From NCBI GenBank assembly GCA_027946555.1, contig JAPEVC010000018.1, positions 124,001-188,000 of the forward strand: DNA of 64,000 nucleotides, in the 5' to 3' direction. Positions 56,508 to 64,000 of the stretch are shown one piece after another. The translations under genes were made by a program, and so were the position numbers. Position 1 is the first letter of the stretch. Every line of letters begins with the position of its first letter. This DNA comes from Gnomoniopsis sp. IMI 355080. Lineage: Eukaryota; Ascomycota; Sordariomycetes; Diaporthales; Gnomoniaceae. The notes under the pieces were generated by a model. It searched no databases. It was not told where the DNA came from and saw nothing but the letters and a program-made list of their open reading frames with translations.

Positions 56508-58477
56508 CTAGTTGATCATCTTGAGACCCGAGCTAGTCGTGACCGGCTTTCCGGTCGTGCTTGTCATCTCTGCTATACTGCGCAATCGAGGCGGAGTAGA
56601 AGGCCCGCGAGCTGGACGATCCACATACCCGAACACAGACCGCACCGCGTTGAGACACTCACGCCGCCGTCCGGGGCCTCGACGGCATGGTGCGGTGGCT
56701 GTCCTTGGCCGGGGTAGCTTGGTGGTCACGACGAGCTGTCGACGGGGCTGCTGCTGCTGCTGCGCCTCCTGTTTGGTATGTAGCCCGGGAGCAGCTGGCC
56801 GATTCACACCAACACACCCGCGTACCGTGTTGAGAAACTCACGACGTCGTCCAGGGCCTTGACGACATGGTGCGGTGGCTGTCTTGGGTCGGGGTAGTTT
56901 GGTCACGAGCTTTTGACGGGGCTCCTCCTCTTCGGTTGTGAGGAATTGCCTGGTGCGTGCGTGGACTGAGGCTGATTCAGGTTGTTCAGCCGGCGTTGAA
57001 CGTGCCTCGTCGGATAGAGGGGGACAGGCCTCCTGGAGTGGAGCTCTCCGAAATTCGCTGCTTGTAACGGAGCCTAGAACGATAATCGAGGAGTCGTTAT
57101 CTGACTGGAGTTCTATAGTGGCTGGTTGAAGTAGCCGGATCTCTTGGGGATAAGAGGTTCTTGGGGATTCGCTGCTCGCGACAGAGCCCAGGACGATGAT
57201 CGAGGATTCATTCTCTGATTGGGATTCTATAGTAGCTGGATGAGGTGGCCTGTCTAACGAGGGTTTCTCCGTCAGCCAATCACGCTGGCTCGGGGCTCTA
57301 TAGAGTTCTTTTTGTGCCATTCGGGGATACTTGTGAGGCGTGGTCACTGGATAGAAGTGCTCTTGCGAGTCCTCTGAATCACACGCCGTCGATGACCCAT
57401 CATTGCTACGAGAGTCAGTGCTATCGCTGGCGTTGTGCAAATGTTGGCGAAACAAAGCACGTCTGTGTCCACGATTGCTTAATTCTGTATAGGCCATAGG
57501 TTCGTCAGAGGATGAATACTCTGGCTCACAGACTTTGTGACTTTTTGATGACTGTATCACGGTCTGCTGGGGCCGTTTCGCTTGCCTTACTGGTTGCGGA
57601 GGACTATCTTGCTGTGGTGGCCAATCCTTGAGACGTTCTTGTGGTGCTTGGGATTTGAGTGGTTGTGTTTGTCTTGGATGTCTTTGTTGCATAGATTTAT
57701 ATTGCTGTCGTGGCCGAGTTTCTAAATACACATGTTGCGGAGGTCTGCAATGCCCTCGTGGTCGGGTTGCTAAATCTTTGGCGGGTGACGAATGTGGCAA
57801 GTTTTGCTCAGCGTTGTCCTGGTTCGCAATGTCTGGCTCAGATCTTGCTTGAATACGCCACTCTGACTTGATTCCGTGGTCTTGCATCAAGACCGCGCGG
57901 ACTTGAGGGAGATCAGCTGGCGGAATAAACAGCGATAGATTGTACGGCTCTTTTTGCAGAAGGGCACGAGAAGGGCGAAAGGATTTCAGTCTTCCAGCGA
58001 GAGGAAGCTTGGAGTCCTCTACATGGGCTCGGATCTCCAGCAGTATCGAGGCTACATCTGTGGTTCCTATACTAGACGAGGTTTTTATGAGCCATGCACC
58101 ATTTACTGCTAAGGGCGCGAGAAAGCTTACTAGATTGTGGACGTATTCTTTGGGACGGCTATTTCCATAACGAAGCACCCAATTTCAAGCAACTTCACCC
58201 AAGGATCTCTGCGTGAGGATAGACCCCAGTAGCCTGGTACATGCCAGTCAACAAGGAAGGTTTGATGTGCATCGCGGCGGATAGTAAAGCGTGAATCCTT
58301 CGAGAGAGCTTGGACAAGGGCGGAGCGTATCGTCTGACTGGTTTTGGAGACGGCGAAGGCTCCGATGGAGCAGCATGCAACCTCACTAGTCCAGCGTTTC
58401 TCATGTGTAGTGGTTGAGAAGACGTAGGGAGTGATGGGGAAGAAGGCAACCGGACCATTTTGGAAATGAGGATGCAT
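56508..58477 (-). CDS. unrecognised protein encoded in two frames in -1 relation
   Basis: Family not recognised. The first frame starts at ATG 58477 (MHPHFQNGPVAFFPIT), reads a compact folded-looking region (FLVDWHVPGYWGL; PWVKLLEIGCFVMEIAVPK) and stops at 58130. The second frame is open from about 58178 to 56508 and continues the sense as EYVHNLVSFLAPLAVNGAWL, then a Gln/Arg/Pro-rich disordered part. The switch is at 58148-58154, where the plus-1-base deficit falls on CCCAAAG. No intron with fitting phase was found. Internal duplications: KLPRPKTATAPCRQGPGRR and KLPRPRTATAPCRRGPGRR, and TIESQSENESSIIVLGSV and TIELQSDNDSSIIVLGSV. There is no signal peptide. Alternatives are a one-base deletion (allele, pseudogene or assembly error in an A-run) or a true -1 frameshift gene. 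Confidence 0.5.
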
Positions 58478-60128
58478 GTCTGCTTTGTCGTTGTTTTGAT
58501 AGGGCAATGGAAAGAAACAGATATAACGAGAGGAAAATACTAAGAAAACTGCATATTAATATATCCAGGCAGTCAAATCCAGCATCAGAATGTTTGGTCA
58601 CTCGATTTTGCTAGTCACGAAAGACTGCATTCAGAGGATGTCAGGTCGGCGGATGATAATCAAGCAATGTAGTATATGTAGTGGTGAGGGCTTGATACTC
58701 GACAAGAGTCACGAACATTTTTTCTCCATTCACAGGCAGGAGAAATTCACAAGAGCGTGTGCCCATTATTTAGAGACGGCAAAGAAGGCGGGCTGCCAAT
58801 TGTCATGATATTTGAAAGCCTCTTGGCTTGCTACTACAGACCCAGCAAACTACAAACTCATTTCATGCCATGATACTATCTGTGATATACCAGCTTGCTG
58901 TGGACTCAGGAGGGAGTCCTTTTGTGATTCAAGATGTTGAGCCATTGAGGTGGAAGGTGTATGGAAGAGAGTGAAAGCCCTCGCCTTGAAGTTCTTCTAT
59001 ACAATAGACAGTAAATTCATGGAGTATGATCACTTGGGAGCTATCATGATCATACTTCTGCAGAAGCTAGAATAGCGGACCTTGTTTGCTGCATGTGGCA
59101 AGATAAGACGATCATTGAATCGTGGACATGTGTGTATCAAGTCTCATGATTTTCTCGAGCTGTTCTGTACTTTTCAATCTAGAGGTGACCCTACTTACCA
59201 AAGCTGAATTGACTTCAGCACCTATGATACCTACCTACATAGGTAGGTCACTGCATGGAGTGAGGCGTAGGTATGCTCTTAGCAATCAGGATGCAGGCGG
59301 TAAGGTGATTGACGGCGTGGAGGTTCTAGAATGTATCTAGATAGGTAGGTAAATATGTTGGCCAAGGTCTCGGCATTTGGAGTTTATTGAAGTTATTGAG
59401 CAATATTGGCCCACGGGATCCGGTCATTCGCTGCTGCAAGTTACCAGTACAAAGTCCATAGCTCTGCAAGCTGGGGCTGGTTTTGAGAGGATTCCATTTG
59501 TGAATACTACTGTGTAAGTACCGACCTACCTACCCAAGGTACGTAGATACTGCGGAGTACTACGGTGCTGTACTTCATTCATAGTGTAGGTACAGTACCT
59601 AGGTACCCTACTATTTACTTAAACCTGTCAGCCACTGCTAGGTACCCACACACTAAGACCTCGGACCCACCCATGAGCCTTAGCACCTTCCTAAAAGGGA
59701 CACGAGCGTGGCTACTATGCTGTTGGCATGACCATGACACTATACACTAACGGAACTTTGCCGCCAAGCATGCCTTCCTTAGCCTTAGCAGCTTATTAGG
59801 TGGGCATGTGTGCTGTACGGTACCTACGTAGTAAAAGTCGAGATGAACTGGTGTTCGTAGAGGACAGGGTAGCGGATCACGGCACCTCATTGCTGAACCT
59901 CGCTCACACATCGTACTCCCATCATGTCCATGACATCAGAGCAAACAGCCAGGACTCAGACTTGGGGGCAAAATAAGCAACGCTTGGCTTGAGAATGGAT
60001 CCAGACGCCGTAGTATATGTTTTGCTCACAGCCGGCAGCTGGACAATGTCCACGCCGTTCTGTGCTTCTTCCTTCACGAGCCCGGAGGTTGCACAGGTAG
60101 TGTCCACCTACCTACAAAGACTCAGACC
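58478..60128. other. gene-free stretch rich in TAGGTA/TACCTA elements
   Basis: 1.65 kb with no supported gene. It holds at least four TACC/GGTA palindromes between 59229 and 59610, and more single units near 59340, 59820 and 60107. Confidence 0.5.
59229..59608. repeat. cluster of TACCTA/TAGGTA inverted repeats
   Basis: 59229-59248 is ACCTACCTA and its reverse complement around a CA spacer. Then come ATAGGTAGGT near 59341, ACCTACCTACC near 59524 and the perfect palindrome GTACCTAGGTAC at 59595-59606. Same core as at 1122, 9773 and 12067. Confidence 0.7.
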
Positions 60129-61739
60129 ATGCTGTCGTTCCCTCTGAGAATACTGGCGTCAGCCTGCTTTCTGCTGGGCTCCCTCTCATCCTATACCCAA
60201 GGAGCCCTTGTCGACAGACACTCTCGTCAACCCCACGATCTTCTCAATGCCACAGAGCCAATCCCACCACTGCAGGATCCTTGGTATACTGCTCCCCCGG
60301 GATTCGAGAAGACGCGTCCGGGCGCGGTCCTAAGGATTCGAGAAGCTCCTGGCAATCTATCGTCTTTGGCCACAGACTGTTCCGCTGCTTACAACATTCT
60401 CTACCGAACGACAGACAGCCAGTACCAGCCTGACTGGGCCGTGACGACAATTTTCGTCCCTGCTGTACCAGCCCCAGCTCTGTTGTCCTACCAGATTCCG
60501 TACGCTTGACAGCTCAGCCCACTTTGCCCCAATCCCACTGGACCCTGAGCTGAACTCCGCCCTAGTTATGATTCGGCGTTCCTAGACGCAAGCCCGTCCT
60601 ACGCACTGTACAGCAGTGATGCAAGCAGCAACTTGGACGACATCAGCACCGGTCTGGCGAACGGATGGTTTGTCAATGTCCCAGACTATGAGGGTCCTCT
60701 TGCGTCTTTCACCGCTGGGGTCATGTCTGGCCACGCGACCATCGACTCCATACGGGCTGCCTTCAACGCCAAACACATTCTGGGACTGGCAAAAGACGCA
60801 CGCTACGCAATGTGGGGGTACTCTGGTGGCGCACTCGCGAGTGAATGGGCGGCCGAGCTCCAGGTTCAGGTAAACACTCTTGTAGCTTTGAACGTCATGC
60901 CTTCTGGATGCTACATACTGATCTGAAAAACTTGAATTAGTATGCTCCGGAGATGAACTTTAGTGGAGCTGCTCTGGGGGGGTTAACCCCCAATGTGACG
61001 AGTGTATTCTTTATGATTAACAAGTCCATTTCTGCTGGACTTGCTCCCGTAAGTCGTGCTATCGGACCATTGATCGAAATCTGTCCATTTTGGTTGACCA
61101 TTCTACAGGCCTCCATTCTCGGCCTGTCCAGCCAATTCCCTGAGGACTTGGACTTCCTCCTCTCTAGGCTCAAGACCGACGGCCCTTTCAACTCCACCGG
61201 GTTTTTGGCCACGCGCAATTACACCCTCACTGAGGCAATTATTGCATACGCATTCCAGGACATAGGAGAATACTTCATTGGGGGCGTTTCTGACATTGAA
61301 GGACCTATTCCAACACAGGATATTAATCGTGATGGCATCATGGGCTACCATGGAGTGCCTCAGATGCCCTTGTTCGCTTATAAAGCTATAGCAGACGAGA
61401 TCAGTGCCGTCAATGACACGGACGCTTTGGTGGAAAAGTATTGCAAGAGTGAGCGCTTCCCTTTTGCGATAGAACCTTTCCGCGTAAGGATGCTGACAAC
61501 CGCTTCAACTAGTTGGGGCCAATATTCTCTACAACCGAAATACCGTGGGAGGGCACTCTGCTGAAGAAACTAATGGACGTCCCGCGGCGCTGGCCTGGTT
61601 GACAAGTGTGTTGAATGGAACATATGCCCAGGATTATTCCACGACGGGCTGTACCACTCAGATCGTGTCAGTCAACATCACGGACTCGCCTTTGAGGAAG
61701 AGATACCTAGAAGTAGACGATAGTCTCATTGCAAGGTAA
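60129..61739 (+). CDS. secretory lipase (LIP family, Pfam PF03583)
   Basis: Five exons: 60129-60499, 60566-60869, 60941-61048, 61109-61448 and 61513-61739; 1350 nt, 449 aa. The signal peptide is MLSFPLRILASACFLLGSLS. The alpha/beta-hydrolase nucleophile elbow is MWGYSGG (GxSxG), followed by ALASEWAAELQ. NVPDYEGPLASFTAGVMSGH before it is the typical block of the Candida-type secreted lipases. The catalytic Asp region is likely VPQMPLFAYKAIADEI with the acid nearby, and the His is in the NTVGGHSAE block after the last intron. The enzyme should be exported and hydrolyse triacylglycerols or esters. Several N-glycosylation sites (NLS, NFS, NVT, NKS, NST, NYT, NDT, NIT) fit secretion. All introns are 60-72 bp with GT..AG ends. 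No lesion is seen, in contrast to the neighbours on both sides. Confidence 0.88.
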
Positions 61740-62649
61740 TAGTACTATTTAATAATCAAGTATTGACCTCCGACGCGAAGTCTGTCCAACATCCTCAGCT
61801 GGTCGTTCTTCAGCTTCCTCGCCCTCTTGCTTGACCAATTGTGTCTCGCTTATATGTGGCCGGAGATCTGAGCTTTTGAGAGGCCCCAAATTCTATGTGC
61901 TTTTTGCCCTTATATCGAGCGACGATTGCTGAGTGATAGTCAAAGCGCGCTACCACCCACAAGGTGCCAACATGTCAGCACGCTGTTCTTCTTCATGCTC
62001 TTCTTTGAATCGGAACAAAATTGAAGCCCAAGAAGTCTGCGTGCCTGTCTTCATCACCAGTCTCCACTATGCAGGGAGCACCAATTTTGCTATTCGTGGC
62101 TTCATTCAGATGTAACACGTATCACATCAGAAGTGGGTACAAGGAGGCTACAATGCAGAAGCCGGGCTCAACCCCAAAGTCTTTTGGTATATGTACTTAG
62201 CACTGTGCAGCTTGAGCTTTTGTGAGTAGGACAGTTTGCGCAGATGCGCACCACCTGCATTTGCTGAATTAGCCCATCTGCGTTCAAACGAGGCGGCTTT
62301 GCTTTGTATGGGAAACCAGTGGGCCTGTTGCCAGGTACCTTGGCTGCGCCGCTCTTCGAAAATCTACAATTCTGGATTACCTGCTCCCAGATACAATTTG
62401 ACACGAGGCTGTACAACTTGAAGGATGCTACTTCTAAGATAGGTATATAGCCATAGATGAACATAATGTACACACATTCATATAGCAAGTTCTGGTCTCA
62501 ATTACTTGCGCCACTGAATCTAATTGTCATTGCTTTCTCGATTAGGATGCACTGTCTTCTATCTACCTCTTTGAGCCCTGGTCAACAACCTCCGATATGA
62601 CGCAGTCTTCCACTATTCTCCCGCAGACCCTCCTTTCTATCACCCTCAC
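61740..62649. other. intergenic region, no gene seen
   Basis: 3' flank of the lipase. Short open frames only. The left edge of the decayed rvt-like gene may extend into its end. Confidence 0.4.
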
Positions 62650-64000
62650 CAAGTATTCGTGAGCTCGAAAAGCAGCAAGACAGATACGAGTTGCAACGTA
62701 GCATTACTCTTTCATCCGCAGACCCCGAGACCATCGAACAGCGTCAGCGGATCGATCGTCTACACCAAAATGTGGTCGACTGATACCCCGAAGCACTTGC
62801 AAACTGCCAGATCAGGAATATGAAACGCTGGCTTGAGCAGTCGAGATACGATGCCTCCGTTCTTCGCAGTGGCATGCTAGTCTCGTGCGAGGCGCTACTC
62901 CGTTCGACCCTTGACGTCCAGACGCATAAAACTGGCACTCGCCCGCCTGCACACGAAGCTCGCGATGAAGTGGATGGGTGTCGCAGCCAAATGAGCCACT
63001 CCTCAAAACGATAGCCCGGATGGACAGCGGGTTTGAGACTATCGACCGACAAAGGAGCGAAAAATTCGACGCGGTTGTCTTCGAGCTTTTGCACACGGAT
63101 TAGTCGGCGATCCATGCGTATATCGCAGGACTGTTCCCGGAACAAGGCGAAGAGGGCAATAACAAAAACCTGGCCTTCATCCGCAGGGAAATCAACAAGA
63201 GCGTGGGGGTGATTCTGGCTGAAAAGATCCCCTTCACCTTGTGGATTCTCGACTGGGCGATCAAAGGCTTAATCGCCGAGGACATACACAGCGAAGGGTA
63301 ACAAAACTTGCTCAGGAACCTGTTTGGGAATGGGATGGTCCTGGGAGAGATTGCTGACGTTTTGAAAATGCGCATGGCCGACCTTAACAATTGGCAATGG
63401 GAGGCCGGTGACCTTGGCATACCCGTGCTTCCGAGGCAGCAACTCAGTGGGAAATATCGTATCTGAGTGGACGAGGATGTTATACAGGCCATTCCTAATA
63501 TACTACAATGGGATGCGCTGTTGTGACTTCACGCGACAAGCCTTGGTCTGGTCCGTCTCAGCACCCAACGAGATATGGAAATGTCACGATGTCACCCCGA
63601 AAGACAACCAGGAGAGGCTCAAGTACTATCCCTCGCGAAATTCAGAAACTCAGAGCGTCACTAATATCAAGATGACTTCTTGCTGTCCCAGCTGCCGGAG
63701 GACGTGCACTCCGTTGGCTCATACGAATATGAAGGATCATCGCATCAGCAAAGCAATAATGCAAGAGCCAACCAGGGCAACATCAGGCAAAAGCTCCTGC
63801 GGACATTAGCATCCGAAGTGATTGTGTAGGGCGCATTAGAGGGCGAGAGTCGCGGTCCTACCGTTGGATCTGCAGTGGTACGGGACCGGCTTCGTGTTAT
63901 TTAAAAGAGCTTCGAGGAACCAGGACGAAGCTCAACGCATCAGCAATCACTGCCCCCTCCCCCATGTCAGGGTACGCCCGGCACCGAGGCGAATGCTTAT
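62650..64000 (+). pseudogene. decayed reverse-transcriptase-related (rvt-like) gene, 5' part
   Basis: The block IRELEKQQDRYELQRSI then DPETIEQRQRIDRLHQ, a TGA at 62781, YPEALANCQIRNMKRWLEQS and RYDASVLRSGML lie in one frame. ARLHTKLAMKWMGVAA is in a second frame. A third frame carries FETIDRQRSEKFDAVVF, GLFPEQG, IKGLIAEDIHSEG, ALGEIADVL-like LGEIADVLKMRMADL, GIPVLPRQQLSGKYRI, RDMEMSRCHPERQ, LLSQLPEDVHSV and KLLRTLASEVIV, broken by stops at 63101, 63299, 63464, 63524, 63662, 63827 and 63902. LDLQWYGTGF shows up in yet another frame near 63860. I recall this series of blocks from the N-terminal half of the fungal rvt genes, single-copy cellular relatives of reverse transcriptases. The catalytic YxDD part would lie beyond the window. 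Recognition is from memory; the decay itself is seen directly. Confidence 0.5.

Noticed and set aside
1..64000. CRISPR arrays, integrated phage or bacterial mobile elements
   Set aside because: No direct repeat-spacer structure or bacterial gene was seen; splice sites and gene content are fungal throughout.

Overview
The window is nuclear DNA of a filamentous ascomycete (Pezizomycotina; Sordariomycetes or a close relative is most likely, but species cannot be fixed from sequence alone). The grounds are short spliceosomal introns of about 45-185 bp with GT..AG ends and CTAAC/CTGAC-like branch sites, genes on both strands without operons, pyrimidine-rich leaders, and core fungal genes (ATG7, MRC1, HFI1/ADA1, GCP3/ALP6, ORM1, PRP2/DHX16, SCJ1). 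No rRNA, tRNA, CRISPR array or intact transposon was found by eye. Exon joins given here were worked out by hand from splice signals plus reading frame, and the summed exons come out divisible by three.

Layout. 0-16 kb is a more accessory left arm: the 3' end of ATG7 (cut by the window edge), an MFS transporter with a 13-nt exon, a membrane J-protein, a threonine aldolase divergent from a second MFS transporter, an AA9 lytic polysaccharide monooxygenase gene broken by one in-frame TAA, an AAAP-type amino-acid transporter and a small Cys-rich protein. 16-33 kb is a housekeeping core: MRC1/claspin (replication checkpoint), ADA1 (SAGA), GCP3 (gamma-tubulin complex), an AIR-like zinc-knuckle protein (RNA surveillance) and ORM1 (sphingolipid control). 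33-38.5 kb is odd: a signal peptide followed directly by a TAG and then a 784-codon Cys/Pro-rich reading frame, and a decayed four-TM membrane protein. 38.7-44 kb is core again: PRP2-type DEAH helicase head-to-head with the ER J-protein SCJ1 (ends HEEL). 44-49 kb has a secreted Pro-rich repeat protein and a peroxisomal (PTS1 AKL) adenylate-forming CoA ligase. 51.5-56 kb is one large gene for a charged, repeat-built protein of the fungal DUF3824 kind. 56.5-58.5 kb has an unrecognised gene split over two frames in -1 relation with a CCCAAAG heptamer at the crossing point. 60.1-61.7 kb is a five-exon secretory lipase. The last 1.4 kb is a heavily decayed gene whose conserved blocks I recall from the fungal reverse-transcriptase-related (rvt) family.

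How the genes work together. There is no biosynthetic cluster or operon-like system. The housekeeping genes are unrelated in pathway; three pairs (ADA1/GCP3, AIR-like/ORM1, PRP2/SCJ1) are head-to-head across 0.6-1.8 kb and might share promoter regions. The clearest pattern is that all disrupted genes (LPMO, Cys/Pro-rich secreted protein, four-TM protein, two-frame orphan, rvt-like remnant) are accessory or lineage-restricted, while every core gene reads through cleanly. Gene-free stretches carry short palindromes of the type TACCTAGGTA.
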